DNA of 64,000 nt from Bog-257 sp963834135. Lineage in GTDB: Bacteria; Acidobacteriota; Terriglobia; Terriglobales; Acidobacteriaceae. The stretch is taken from NCBI GenBank assembly GCA_963834135.1, contig CAWIAN010000006.1, positions 62,001-126,000 of the forward strand, written 5' to 3'. Position 1 is the first letter of the stretch. The number at the start of each line of letters is the position of its first letter. Below are positions 15,980 to 25,409 of this stretch, piece by piece. The translations under genes were made by a program, and so were the position numbers. Under the pieces are notes generated by a model, which was not told the DNA's origin, ran no database searches, and saw only the letters and a program-made list of their open reading frames with translations.

Positions 15980-17179
15980 CTACTGTGCCAGCGCGTAGTA
16001 TCCCTGTCGCGCATGGACCTCGAGCTTCCTGGGGGTTCGCACCTCAACTCGTAGGGAATGAAATCCCGGGGTCGATTGCTGCGGCGGGAAGGAAATGTGG
16101 TATTGCGTCCTCAAGTCCCGCTCGATTTGCGCGAAAACCGCCCCCAACTCCTTGGCTGAGGGCGCGATATACAGTTGCCCGCCAGTGCTATCGGCGAGGC
16201 GCTGCAGCACGCGGTCGCCGCGGGTGAAGATTTTCCGTGAGTGAATGGTCAAGGGGTAGATCTGGATCTCGCTTTGCTGGGCCGCGGCGATTACGTCACT
16301 GAGCGTGTGCAGGCTGTCGGTATCGTCACCGTCCGTGAGTACGATGATGGCGCGATGCAGGGTACGGTCGTTGCTGTCGGAAGAAGCCTGTCCGGAACAG
16401 GCGGCATACATGGCGTCGAAAACTCGCGTTCCCCAACCCGGCTCATTCACCTGGGCGATAGCATCGACCAGTTGTTGCCGGTTCGCAGTCGACCGCTGCC
16501 AGATCTTGTACTCGCCGCCGAAAGCCACGACGAAAGCATTGTCAGTTTGCGGCCGCATGACCTGGTCCAGAAAATCGATTGCAGCGCGCTTCTCCTGGGG
16601 CAGTATCCGCTTGACGGAGTCGCTGGTATCCAGCAGTAGACCAAGTTGAAGGGGAAGGTCGTCGTCGCGTTCGAATTCGTTGAAGTGCGATACCGGAGAC
16701 TGATTGTCGAAGACCCGGACCTCGCCGGAGGTCAGGTCGTTCACCAACCGTCCGCGCTCGTCAGCCACCGTGAATTGCAGGCGTACTTCCGGCACATCGT
16801 GGCGAAAGGTGTATCCCGGGTAATTCGCAGGCAGGTGATCGTTGGGATCGGAAATATCCGGCAATGGGCTCTGGGCAGCGCCAACCCGACTCCGGCTATA
16901 ACCGGATGTGGCGAGCGAGATCGGGGGCCTTCCATCAGCCGCAGCACTGTCGACGCGGCCGGTGGACCACTCGCCGATACCCGCCAACGTGACCCCGCCT
17001 AAGGCGAGCGACAGCCCCGCAATCAGCGCCGATCTCTGCACAAGAGACTTATCGGCCACCCACCAGAGCAGCTTGAGCGCAACGATGCCAACGCCCGCGA
17101 AATCAACCGCTCCATGTAACGGAGCCGACCGTTTCGCCAGCTGAATGGTCTCCATCAGCGCAGAGGCTTGTCCCCACAT
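15980..17179 (-). CDS. Acidobacterial-type VWFA-related domain protein
   Basis: This encodes 399 residues. A hydrophobic segment (about 50-70) can anchor it in the membrane, and a linker leads to an N-terminal beta segment (RLQFTVADERGRLVNDLTSGEVRVFDNQ). A von Willebrand A domain follows, with the metal-ion-dependent adhesion motif DTSDS near residue 188 and a downstream VLTDGDD. A beta-rich C-terminus ends HARQGYYAL. This matches the VWFA-related family abundant in Acidobacteria. Binding partners are not predictable. It heads the minus-strand run containing three TMTC-like proteins and is divergent from the regulator at 17383. The start at 17179 lacks a clear ribosome site; later starts are possible. 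Confidence 0.85.
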   Translation of the reverse strand: MWGQASALMETIQLAKRSAPLHGAVDFAGVGIVALKLLWWVADKSLVQRSALIAGLSLALGGVTLAGIGEWSTGRVDSAAADGRPPISLATSGYSRSRVGAAQSPLPDISDPNDHLPANYPGYTFRHDVPEVRLQFTVADERGRLVNDLTSGEVRVFDNQSPVSHFNEFERDDDLPLQLGLLLDTSDSVKRILPQEKRAAIDFLDQVMRPQTDNAFVVAFGGEYKIWQRSTANRQQLVDAIAQVNEPGWGTRVFDAMYAACSGQASSDSNDRTLHRAIIVLTDGDDTDSLHTLSDVIAAAQQSEIQIYPLTIHSRKIFTRGDRVLQRLADSTGGQLYIAPSAKELGAVFAQIERDLRTQYHISFPPQQSTPGFHSLRVEVRTPRKLEVHARQGYYALAQ

Positions 17180-17382
17180 AGTCCACCCAGTGACTTCCTA
17201 GATGTGCAAACGGGAATACCTGGTTATCCGTGCGGACCTTTCAGCTACTGATTATTTTGTTGCCGATCAGATGTTTTTTTGTTGCGATCGCGCCGGCTGG
17301 CCGCCACAATCGCCTACCCCCTTGGTGGTAGAACCGACGCTTTCCCGGTGATCCTGTAGTACCCTATTGCGAAGAAGAATCA

Positions 17383-18849
17383 ATGCCCTCGGAAAAAGTC
17401 CTGATTGTCGACGACGAGAAGCTCGTTCGTTGGTCTCTGCGTCAGAAGTGCGAAGAGTGGGGTTACCACGTACTAGAGGCTGACAACGGCACGGCTGCGC
17501 TCCGCGTGGCCCACAACGAGTCTCCTGATCTCGTGTTGCTCGACGTCCGTCTGCCCGACCTCAACGGCATCGAGATTCTCGAACAGCTCAAGAAAACCGG
17601 CGACGCTCGCGCCATCATCATGATCACCGCCGATCCGCAGCTCGAAGATGTGAAGACCGCGCTGAAGCTGGGAGCCTACGACTTCGTCGGCAAGCCTCTG
17701 GATTTCGACGAGCTATCGGTCGCGGTGAAGAATGCCCTCGAGACCACGCGCCTTCGCTCCGAGGTGGAGTCTCTGCGCGGCGAGATGCGCCGCCACACCG
17801 GCTACCACAACGTCATTGGCGTTTCGCAGAAGATGTCAGAGCTTCTGGGCTTCGTCGACAAAGTAGCGACCAGCGAGGCGACCACAATTCTGGTACAGGG
17901 CGAGAGTGGCACGGGCAAAGACCTTATCGCCAAAGCAATTCACTATCAGAGCCGCCGCCAGGACAAACCCTTCGTTGCTATCAACTGCTCTGCGATCCCT
18001 GAGACGCTGATGGAAGCAGAACTCTTCGGCCACGAGCGCGGTGCGTTCACCGACGCCAAGGCCATGAAAAAGGGCCTGTTCGAGATGGCCGACGGCGGTA
18101 CGCTCTTTCTCGATGAAATCGGCGAGCTTTCTCCGCTATTGCAAGCCAAGCTGCTGCGCGTTCTGGAAGACCAGGTGATTCGCCGCGTGGGCGGGGTGCG
18201 CGATATGCAGGTCGACACACGTGTGATCGCCGCGTCCAACCGCGATTTGGAGCGCGCTGTCCGGGAGAACACGTTCCGGCAGGACTTGTATTACCGGCTG
18301 GCCATCATCTCCATCTTTCTTCCGCCACTACGTGAGCGCAAGGAAGACATTCTTCCCCTGGTGGAATTCTTCATCGGACGCTACAACCGCAAGTTCCGCA
18401 AGAATGTCACAGGCATTACCGACGAGACGCGCAAGCTAATGCTGAAGTACGACTGGCCGGGCAACGTCCGCGAGTTGAAGAACGCGGTGGAGCGCGCCAT
18501 GATCCTGCAAGATGGCAACGAGCTCCAACCAGACTATCTGCCGTTTGCTGTGGCGCAACAGCATTCTGCTTACACAGCCTTCGAGCTTTCATCCGGTCAC
18601 AACGGCGCTGCCGCGGGCAAGCAATTACCTGACGGCCGCAGCCTTCCGAAGCTCGAGATCCCTGAGGGTGGGACGTCGCTGGAGGAAGTAGAGCGGCAAC
18701 TGGTGGAGCTTGCAATGTCCCAGGCAAATAGCAACCAAACACATGCTGCCAAGCTGCTCGATATCAGCCGCGATGCCCTCCGTTACAAGCTGAAGAAGTT
18801 TGGTTTGATTCGCGCCGAGGAAGACGAACCCTCAGCCGCGACTCCATGA
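17383..18849 (+). CDS. Sigma-54-dependent NtrC-family response regulator (orphan)
   Basis: This 488-residue protein has a receiver domain (residues 1-120, acidic pocket at 10-11, phospho-acceptor Asp54, conserved Thr and Lys). A sigma-54 AAA+ domain (about 140-380) has Walker A GESGTGKD, Walker B LFLDEIGE and an arginine finger region. A Fis-type helix-turn-helix lies at the C-terminus (HAAKLLDISRDALRYKLKKF). The sigma-54 contact loop reads GAFTDA instead of GAFTGA. No histidine kinase gene is adjacent. It should activate RpoN promoters after phosphorylation, and the perfect sigma-54 promoter at 5599 is a candidate target, although this is unproven. It is divergent from the VWA gene. Confidence 0.93.
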   Translation: MPSEKVLIVDDEKLVRWSLRQKCEEWGYHVLEADNGTAALRVAHNESPDLVLLDVRLPDLNGIEILEQLKKTGDARAIIMITADPQLEDVKTALKLGAYDFVGKPLDFDELSVAVKNALETTRLRSEVESLRGEMRRHTGYHNVIGVSQKMSELLGFVDKVATSEATTILVQGESGTGKDLIAKAIHYQSRRQDKPFVAINCSAIPETLMEAELFGHERGAFTDAKAMKKGLFEMADGGTLFLDEIGELSPLLQAKLLRVLEDQVIRRVGGVRDMQVDTRVIAASNRDLERAVRENTFRQDLYYRLAIISIFLPPLRERKEDILPLVEFFIGRYNRKFRKNVTGITDETRKLMLKYDWPGNVRELKNAVERAMILQDGNELQPDYLPFAVAQQHSAYTAFELSSGHNGAAAGKQLPDGRSLPKLEIPEGGTSLEEVERQLVELAMSQANSNQTHAAKLLDISRDALRYKLKKFGLIRAEEDEPSAATP

Positions 18850-19159
18850 TCGTTTCCGTCCTGCGAAACGGCTTTCAAAATCCATCTGCTCGTGTCACTA
18901 TTCGTGAAGCAAGTCTCATCATGGGCTGCCAGCTCAGCCTTGATGAGTTCCCGCCTTGCGCTACTTGTCTTGTGCAACATTTCTGGCCGGCGGTAGCGGT
19001 TCAGCTCGCGCTGCTGAAAGAAGCAAAGTCTTAGTTGTAGAGCCAGACAAAGGCGCTAATAAGTAAATGCAACTGGGGTTCGGCTGGAGGCTTCTATTTA
19101 TGGAAGACGGACCCAGCAGCAAACATCCTGGCGCAACCGGCGCGATCTAAGGAGCCCTC
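18850..19159. other. Intergenic region between the response regulator and the AsmA-like gene
   Basis: These 310 bases contain no gene that I can support. AAGGAG lies directly before the next start codon at 19160. No terminator or promoter is clear. Confidence 0.4.
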
Positions 19160-22024
19160 ATGCGAAAACTAGTCATCGTCATCGTCGTCCTGGTCGTGCT
19201 CGTGATTGGCGCCCTGCTGGCGCTTCCGCACATTATCGATGTCAACCAGTACCGCGGGCAGATCCAGACCGAGTTGCAGCAGCGACTCAATCGTCCGGTC
19301 CAATTGGGAGAGCTGTCACTTGGAGTCTTCCCTCTGCGCGTCGAAGCGAATAACGTCATCATCGGCGAGGACGCCAACTTCCACAGCAATGTGCCCTTCG
19401 CGCAAGTCTCGCAACTCGATCTCAGCGTGAAGCTGTTTCCCCTGCTCAGCAAGAACATCGAGGTGGAAAGCCTGGAACTGAAGCGTCCGGTGATCGAGCT
19501 GATTCGCAACCAGCAGGGTGTCTGGAATTTCTCCACCGTAGCCAATGCTCCTGCCGCGCCGGCGAATGCCCCTGCTCCAGCGAAGCCCCAGCAGCCCGCG
19601 AAACCTGCGCCCGCGCAGCCGGCTCCTTCCACCTCCAACGGCTTGACCTTAGGCAAGCTGCAGATCACTGATGGACAGATCGCGGTTACCGATTATCAGA
19701 AGCGCCAGCCGCGTGCGGTATACGACCACATCGATCTAACTCTGAAGGATTACGCGCCGGGCCAGCCATTCTCTCTTGATCTCACAGCACACTTGCCGGG
19801 GAGCGGTTCTCAAACCTTCAGCATCAGCGGGGATGGCGGGCCCGTAAACAACGCAGACCTCGCCAATACTCCGTTCAAGGGCACGGTAAAGCTAAATGAG
19901 GTTTCTCTCGCGGGTGCGCAGAAGTTTCTGAACTCGAGTGCGCTGGCCGACAGCGACGCCGTTATCTCCGGCTCGACGGATCTGACAACCGCCGCCGGCA
20001 CCATGAGCGCAGCCGGCTCTCTGAAACTGGAGAACGCAGTGGTTCACGGAGTGAAGGTGGGCTATCCCATCACAGCCGAGTTTGATGTCTCCGATAACTT
20101 GACTACCGACATCATTCAGATACGGAAGTGCAATCTGAAACTTGGATCCACGCCTCTCTCCGTTAACGGCACGGTGAACACTCATCCCGCGACGTCCATC
20201 GTGGATGTGAATCTGAGTACCTCGAACGCATCGATTCAGGACGCGGCTCGCCTTGCGGCGGCGTTCGGCGTGGCTTTTAGTACCGACGCCAACATCGCCG
20301 GCCAGATCACCGCAAACGTGCACGCGCAGGGTCCGACCAGTCAGATGGCCTTTAACGGAAACGTGAGCGCCAGCAATCTGGAGATGACCGGCAAGCAGAT
20401 TCCACAGCCGGTCAAGGTGCCCGAAATAAGCCTCACGTTGACGCCGCAGCAGATCCAGTCCAACAATTTCACTGCGACGTCCGGCAGCACCTCGTTGGGC
20501 GTGCAGATGACGCTGACACAATACGCGTCGGTCTCGCCGAACGTAGATGCCTCGCTCAAGACGATCAACGGCAAGGTTAACGAGCTCCTGAATATCGCGC
20601 AGGCCTACGGAGTTACTGCTGTCGAAGGCATGTCGGGCACTGGAAATATTACCCTCGACGTTCATGCGACCGGGCCTGTGAAGAATACGGATGCGATGAA
20701 GTTCAGCGGATCAGGAGCTCTGCAGAATGCGTCGCTGCGAATGCCTTCTCTGACGCAGCCGCTGAATGTTCGCAATGCGAATCTGCAATTCACGCAGAAC
20801 TCGATGAACATCACGAACCTGGCTGCCTCACTGGGTTCGACCAACGCCGGCGGCAATTTGAGCGTCGCCAATTTCCAGGCGCCGCATCTGACTTTCGCTC
20901 TGACCGCCGACAAGCTCAACGTGACGGAACTGGAGCAGATCACGAGCGGCTCGACGCCACAGAAAGCGCCAGCCCAGAAGAAGCGCGCCGATGCGTCGTG
21001 GAGTCTTGTGCCCGCTGCGGACGCCGCTCCCGCCAAGCCGGCAGAGCCCGGCCTGCTGCAAACCGCGACCGGCAACGGCACGATCGCCGTCGGGACGATT
21101 CTCTATGAGCAGACGGTACTGACTAATGTGCATTCCAATGTTGCTTTGAACCATGGCGTGATTCAGCTCAATCCGTTGACCTCACAGGTTTTCGGCGGCC
21201 AGGAAACGGGCAGCGTCACGGTTGATACGCGGCCCAACCCCATGACGTATGCGGTCAATGCCAAACTTACCGGCGTGGACGCTAACAAGATGCTGTCGTC
21301 CGTCTCATCGGTGAAAGACACGCTCTACGGTACTTTGGGAGCAACGACCAATGTCACGTTTTCCACACCTGCATCGGGAGATGTCGCGCAGACACTGAAC
21401 GGGACCCTGAACATGACTCTGGCGAACGGCAAGATCATGAAACTCGACTTACCGGGCGAGCTGTCAAAGATCGGCAAGTTTGGTGGCGTAACGCCGAAAG
21501 GGTATACGGCCATCTCCCAGATGAGCGGCAGCTATAACATTCACGACGGCGTCGCGCAGACCAACGATACCAAGGCTGCGCTCGATATCGGCACCATGGC
21601 GGCAGAGGGTACCATCAACCTGGTCAGCCAGGCTCTGAACATGCACGTGACGGCAGTACTGAATAAGGGCTTTAGCCAGTCGGTCGGCGGCACCGGTGTG
21701 GGCGGATACCTGAACACCGCGCTGGCCAATAAAAACGGCGAGCTTGTGTTGCCGGTCTTGATCACGGGCAACATGAACCACCCCATGGTCGCTCCTGACG
21801 TTCAACAGATCGCAAAGATGAAACTCAACAACCTTTTGCCGACTGCCGGCGGCCTGATGAACGGGAAGGGCGGCAATAATCTGGGCGGTCTGGTGGGCGG
21901 ACTTCTCGGCGGACAACCGCAACAACAGCAACCGGCAAAATCTGGTCAGCCGCAAAAGCAGCAACAGGCTAATCCCCTGGGAGACGCGTTGAACTCCATC
22001 TTGGGCGGGCAGAAGAAACATTGA
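19160..22024 (+). CDS. AsmA-family protein
   Basis: This encodes 954 residues. An N-terminal hydrophobic helix (residues 3-25, VIVVLVVLVIGALLAL) anchors it in the inner membrane, followed by the AsmA-type start DVNQYRGQIQTELQQRLNRPV and a long, beta-strand-rich, Thr/Ser/Asn-rich body. A Pro/Ala/Gln linker lies at about 130-160, and the tail is Gly/Gln-rich (LGGLVGGLLGGQPQQQQ). AsmA/TamB-like proteins span the periplasm and are implicated in lipid or outer-membrane homeostasis. The C-terminal AsmA_2-type region (about 680-880) contains the usual DTRPNPMTYAVNAKL pattern. ATG 19160 has AAGGAG six bases upstream. The gene is convergent with the RNase HI gene. Confidence 0.88.
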   Translation: MRKLVIVIVVLVVLVIGALLALPHIIDVNQYRGQIQTELQQRLNRPVQLGELSLGVFPLRVEANNVIIGEDANFHSNVPFAQVSQLDLSVKLFPLLSKNIEVESLELKRPVIELIRNQQGVWNFSTVANAPAAPANAPAPAKPQQPAKPAPAQPAPSTSNGLTLGKLQITDGQIAVTDYQKRQPRAVYDHIDLTLKDYAPGQPFSLDLTAHLPGSGSQTFSISGDGGPVNNADLANTPFKGTVKLNEVSLAGAQKFLNSSALADSDAVISGSTDLTTAAGTMSAAGSLKLENAVVHGVKVGYPITAEFDVSDNLTTDIIQIRKCNLKLGSTPLSVNGTVNTHPATSIVDVNLSTSNASIQDAARLAAAFGVAFSTDANIAGQITANVHAQGPTSQMAFNGNVSASNLEMTGKQIPQPVKVPEISLTLTPQQIQSNNFTATSGSTSLGVQMTLTQYASVSPNVDASLKTINGKVNELLNIAQAYGVTAVEGMSGTGNITLDVHATGPVKNTDAMKFSGSGALQNASLRMPSLTQPLNVRNANLQFTQNSMNITNLAASLGSTNAGGNLSVANFQAPHLTFALTADKLNVTELEQITSGSTPQKAPAQKKRADASWSLVPAADAAPAKPAEPGLLQTATGNGTIAVGTILYEQTVLTNVHSNVALNHGVIQLNPLTSQVFGGQETGSVTVDTRPNPMTYAVNAKLTGVDANKMLSSVSSVKDTLYGTLGATTNVTFSTPASGDVAQTLNGTLNMTLANGKIMKLDLPGELSKIGKFGGVTPKGYTAISQMSGSYNIHDGVAQTNDTKAALDIGTMAAEGTINLVSQALNMHVTAVLNKGFSQSVGGTGVGGYLNTALANKNGELVLPVLITGNMNHPMVAPDVQQIAKMKLNNLLPTAGGLMNGKGGNNLGGLVGGLLGGQPQQQQPAKSGQPQKQQQANPLGDALNSILGGQKKH

Positions 22025-22033
22025 AAGGCAGCG

Positions 22034-22140
22034 ACCAGCAGCGAGCAACAAGCACCCGCATGTCAGCTAGTCAAATTTCCGCTCCGCGGAAACATTTGCC
22101 ATAGTCAGGATGAGCTTTTGGCCTCATGCTCGTTGCTGGT
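22034..22140. repeat. Long inverted repeat with inner hairpin between convergent genes
   Basis: Outer arms CCAGCAGCGAGCA (22034-22046) and TGCTCGTTGCTGG (22128-22140) pair in 12 of 13 positions. Inside lies a compact hairpin TTTCCGC-TCC-GCGGAAA (22076-22092). The location between convergent stops suggests bidirectional termination. The arm sequence also resembles low-complexity CAGC-type spacers found elsewhere in the window. Confidence 0.5.
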
Positions 22141-22152
22141 TGCCAGCCTCGC

Positions 22153-22788
22153 CTACGGCTTCACCGGTCGAAGCTTCACCAGGGTTCCTTCGGGAAGCGG
22201 AGTTCCCATGAATTGCACCACTCCGTCCCGCACTACTCCGTTGATCTCCGGCACAACTGAAGCCACGCCGCCAATGTCGGTCGCGTTCACGGCGGGAGCT
22301 TTCTTTGCGATTCCGCGATCCATGGCCAAATTTGCCAGCCGATCGGCTTCGCGATTCTTCTCGCGCAGTACATGCTTGATCTCGAAGCAGTCCAGCTGAT
22401 CAATCAGCGTTGTGGCGCGCTCGTGGAGCTCCTTCAATGTGGGACTGCTTACCTTGTACTCTCCGTTGATTTGCTTCACCATCAGCTCGGAATCGCTGAC
22501 CACCTTCAGCGCCTTGAAGCCGTGGCGCAGTGTGTAGTTCAAAGCCGAAAGCAGCCCGGAGTATTCGGCGTAATTATTGGTCTGGCGGCCAAGGTATTCG
22601 CTCAGTTCTGCCACCGGGCGACCGAGTTCGTCTTCGATCACCACCCCGTATCCGGCGGGCCCGGGATTGCCGCGGGCGCCTCCATCCACATTTGCGACCA
22701 GATAACCCTGGTCGAGACTGGTAATCGGACCACCAATAAATTCTTGCGAGTGATAGCGTGATTTTCCAGGAAAGGGACGTATAGGCAT
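22153..22788 (-). CDS. RNase HI-family protein
   Basis: About 211 residues. The N-terminal ~150 form an RNase H fold with all catalytic acidic positions: NVDGGARGNPGPAGYG (first Asp), NYAEYSGLLSAL (Glu), VSDSELMVKQI (Asp) and REKNREADRLANLAMD (last Asp). It should cleave RNA in RNA-DNA hybrids. The ~60-residue C-terminal extension is not recognised. The frame is open further upstream to 23040, but that would overlap the phosphoesterase gene, and the ATG at 22788 gives a normal N-terminus. It is the last gene of a minus-strand group with the phosphoesterase and the OppD-type ATPase. Confidence 0.88.
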   Translation of the reverse strand: MPIRPFPGKSRYHSQEFIGGPITSLDQGYLVANVDGGARGNPGPAGYGVVIEDELGRPVAELSEYLGRQTNNYAEYSGLLSALNYTLRHGFKALKVVSDSELMVKQINGEYKVSSPTLKELHERATTLIDQLDCFEIKHVLREKNREADRLANLAMDRGIAKKAPAVNATDIGGVASVVPEINGVVRDGVVQFMGTPLPEGTLVKLRPVKP

Positions 22789-22873
22789 GGTTGGTAGTTT
22801 ACCCCTAATCAATTCGATGCAAAGGAGGGTTTTAGAGTAGCTGAAAGAGATAGGAGTAAAACAGCTGCTCCCA

Positions 22874-23647
22874 CTAGCGGCCCAGAGCCAGCCTTGCCGC
22901 CAGGCGGTCCGGAAGATTCGCCGCCAGAATACGTCCCTGGGCCTGCGGAATATCGTAGGGTGCACGATAGAACGTGACGCTTGCGCGCGTACCGCCTTCG
23001 GTCTCAAAGAGCGCGAACGCGGCGCGCGGGTCGTTGTCACGGGGCTGGCCGACCGATCCCGGATTGATCAGGTATCGTTCTCCTGGTTGAAGCGGCAACC
23101 GCAATGCCGCAATGCGATCTGTATTCGGATAAACCGGTATGATCGGACGCGTTCTGCCGTCTTTTAAATTGTAGGAAAACCCGCCTTGCACGTGCGTGTG
23201 GCCGAAGAAAATGACGTCAGAATGGCCCGGGAGATTAAAATCCATTGCCGCGGTAGGAGCGTTCAGCAGGTACTCGTCTTCGTCGCGCGGCGATCCATGA
23301 ACCAGCTCGATGCCCGGCAGCTCCTCTTTAAACAGAGGTCCCTCCGGCAAACCGCGCAGCCAGTCCTGATGCTCCGGCTTTAGCGTCATCTGGGTCCAGC
23401 GGGCCGACATCGCTGCCACCAGGTTGAACTCCGAAAGATCCGATAGCCCGGAACAGGCGCGATCATGATTCCCGCGAACCACCGGACAATTCAATCCACG
23501 GATGCGCTCACAGACCTCGTTGGGCGAGGCATTGTATCCCACGATGTCCCCGAGGTTTGCCATATAGTCGTAAGCCGGAGCTGCCGCGAGGCAGGCTTCC
23601 AGCGCCTCCAAATTGGCGTGAACGTCACTGAGCACGAGCAGACGCAT
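22874..23647 (-). CDS. Metallophosphoesterase of the YfcE/DevT type
   Basis: This encodes 257 residues. The calcineurin-like metallophosphoesterase signature is complete: SDVHANLEALE at the N-terminus, GDIVGYN, RGNHD, and GHTHVQGGF. The C-terminal part contains LINPGSVGQPRD, typical of the YfcE/DevT branch. These residues bind two metal ions and hydrolyse phosphoester bonds; the substrate is unknown. ATG 23647 is chosen because it begins the beta strand before the Asp motif; GGAGG lies 12 bases upstream. Its start is adjacent to the stop of the OppD-type ATPase gene (23652), indicating translational coupling. Confidence 0.9.
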   Translation of the reverse strand: MRLLVLSDVHANLEALEACLAAAPAYDYMANLGDIVGYNASPNEVCERIRGLNCPVVRGNHDRACSGLSDLSEFNLVAAMSARWTQMTLKPEHQDWLRGLPEGPLFKEELPGIELVHGSPRDEDEYLLNAPTAAMDFNLPGHSDVIFFGHTHVQGGFSYNLKDGRTRPIIPVYPNTDRIAALRLPLQPGERYLINPGSVGQPRDNDPRAAFALFETEGGTRASVTFYRAPYDIPQAQGRILAANLPDRLAARLALGR

Positions 23648-23651
23648 GGAT

Positions 23652-24641
23652 TCAGCTCGCCTCCCGCGCCAGCACCGGACAGCGAGCAAAATGTCCGGCG
23701 GCGACCTCGATCAGCGGCGGCAGCGAATCCGCGCAGCTGGGGATGCGCACACCACAGCGCGGTTCGAAGGTGCAGCCCGGCGGCATCGCGGAAATAGCGG
23801 GTACGGTGCCCTCAATAGTCTGCAGCGGTTTGGAACGATCGGAGCGCAAGGTCGGCACCGAGTTTAACAGGCCGCGCGTGTAAGGGTGCCGCGGATCGCG
23901 AAAAACGTCCTCCGACATTCCCATCTCGACCACGCTTCCCGCGTACATCACCCCGATCCGCTGCGAGACCTGCGAAACAACGGCGAGGTCGTGAGAGATG
24001 AACAGCATGGCCAGCGCGAATTTGTCGCGCAGCTCCGCCAGTAGCTCCAACACCTGGGCCTGGATGGTAACGTCCAGCGCCGTCGTGGGCTCATCGGCAA
24101 TCAGCAGCGAGGGGCGATTAACGATCGCCATGGCGATCATCACGCGCTGCCGCTGACCTCCCGAGAGCTGGTGGGGATAGCTGCGCGCTCGCCGGTCGGC
24201 GTCTGCGACCGCTACCGTTCGCAGGGCTTCCACGGCGCGACTCCAGGCCTCAGCCTTGCTGATCCGGCCATTGCCGTTTCCGGAATGCGCCAGCACTGCC
24301 TCGGCGATCTGGTCGCCAACCCGCATCACCGGATTGAGTGCGGTCATGGGCTCCTGAAAGATCATACTGATGCCGGCGCCGCGGATGTGCTGCATCTGCG
24401 GTAGGGGCAGGCTGAGGAGATCTTCGCCGCGGAATTGGATACTGCCCTGGATCCGGGCCTGCGGCGGCAGCAAGCGCAGAATGGCCAGCGAGCTGACGGA
24501 CTTGCCGGAACCGGACTCGCCCACCAGTCCCAGCACTTCACCGGCGGCGATGTGCAAGCTGACATCGCGGACAGCAGTCACCATCCCTTGAGCGGTGGCA
24601 AATTGTATGGTGAGGTTCTGGATGTCGAGTAGCGGCGCCAC
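23652..24641 (-). CDS. OppD/DppD-type ABC transporter ATPase
   Basis: This 329-residue peptide-transporter-type ATPase has Walker A GESGSGKS (about 41-48), the Q-loop IFQEPMTALNP, signature LSGGQRQR, Walker B LLIADEPTTALD and the H-loop SHDLAV. A C-terminal oligopeptide-family extension carries conserved cysteines (CTFEPRCGVRIPSC). Such subunits normally pair with OppF/DppF and two permeases to import peptides, but none is seen next to it here. Translation starts at GTG 24641. The gene overlaps closely with the following phosphoesterase, so the two are likely one transcript. Confidence 0.93.
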   Translation of the reverse strand: MAPLLDIQNLTIQFATAQGMVTAVRDVSLHIAAGEVLGLVGESGSGKSVSSLAILRLLPPQARIQGSIQFRGEDLLSLPLPQMQHIRGAGISMIFQEPMTALNPVMRVGDQIAEAVLAHSGNGNGRISKAEAWSRAVEALRTVAVADADRRARSYPHQLSGGQRQRVMIAMAIVNRPSLLIADEPTTALDVTIQAQVLELLAELRDKFALAMLFISHDLAVVSQVSQRIGVMYAGSVVEMGMSEDVFRDPRHPYTRGLLNSVPTLRSDRSKPLQTIEGTVPAISAMPPGCTFEPRCGVRIPSCADSLPPLIEVAAGHFARCPVLAREAS

Positions 24642-24802
24642 AAGGCTATGCTAGCAGGCGACCATAATTTGCAGCTTGCACAGGTCGGAATGGGACTGGG
24701 CGTCGGCCAGCGAGCGTCTTTCTCAAGCTAACTTTTTCATCCCGACGAGTGCCTTCAGGCCGACGAGAGATCTGCTGTTCGTGATTCCGGAAGGAACTCA
24801 TC

Positions 24803-25315
24803 TTACCGCACCTTTGCGTACATTAACTGGTCCAGGACCACGCCGCTCTTGATGGCGCTACGGCGGAGGACCCCTTCTCGCATGAACCCGGATTTCTCCA
24901 GCACTCGTATCGATGCCGCATTCCCCGAGAAGACAGTCGCGAATACCCGCACAACTTTGTAGCTGTCGAAGGCCCATTCGGAGCTGGCGTTTACTGCCCG
25001 GGTGGCGATGCCGCGGCCCCAGAATGGCTCGCCCAGCCAATAGCCCATCTCCACGCTGAGTCGAGCGATATCGGTGCCAAGCTTGAATCCAATGCCCCCG
25101 ATCGCTTCACCTCCATGTTCAATGGCAAACGACATTGGTATGTCGGCATCGCGCACATAATTCAGGTAATCAATGCCGTCACGGCGGGTGTAAGGGTGGG
25201 GAAACTGGTCGCGCAGGTTGGCGGCGATCTTCGGATTATTGGCATGGCGCAGCAGAGCGTCGAGGTCGCTCTTGCGCCATGGCCGAACATGAAGGTCTCC
25301 AAGATCCAGCAGCAT
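24803..25315 (-). CDS. GNAT-family N-acetyltransferase (RimJ/RimL type)
   Basis: This encodes 170 residues with the RimJ/RimL layout: LHVRPWRKSDLDALLRHANN at the N-terminus, the acetyl-CoA loop region EMGYWLGEPFWGRGIATRA near residue 90, NAASIRVLEKSGFMREG, and a final DQLMYAKVR strand. It should transfer an acetyl group from acetyl-CoA to an amine; the substrate is unknown. It lies upstream of the OppD-type gene with a 160-base gap on the same strand, and just downstream of the frr terminator, so it is probably transcribed separately from frr. Confidence 0.88.
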   Translation of the reverse strand: MLLDLGDLHVRPWRKSDLDALLRHANNPKIAANLRDQFPHPYTRRDGIDYLNYVRDADIPMSFAIEHGGEAIGGIGFKLGTDIARLSVEMGYWLGEPFWGRGIATRAVNASSEWAFDSYKVVRVFATVFSGNAASIRVLEKSGFMREGVLRRSAIKSGVVLDQLMYAKVR

Positions 25316-25409
25316 CCTGCATCATGGTGCACCGCCAAGAACGCAGGACGCAAGCAGTGTTCGAGCCGGTACGATTTGCCAATCTCCCATACTGTTTGCC
25401 CGCAGAATG

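Noticed and set aside
22789..23040. Longer N-terminus of the RNase HI-like protein
   Set aside because: It would overlap the phosphoesterase gene on the same strand and adds Arg-rich sequence unlike any RNase H N-terminus.
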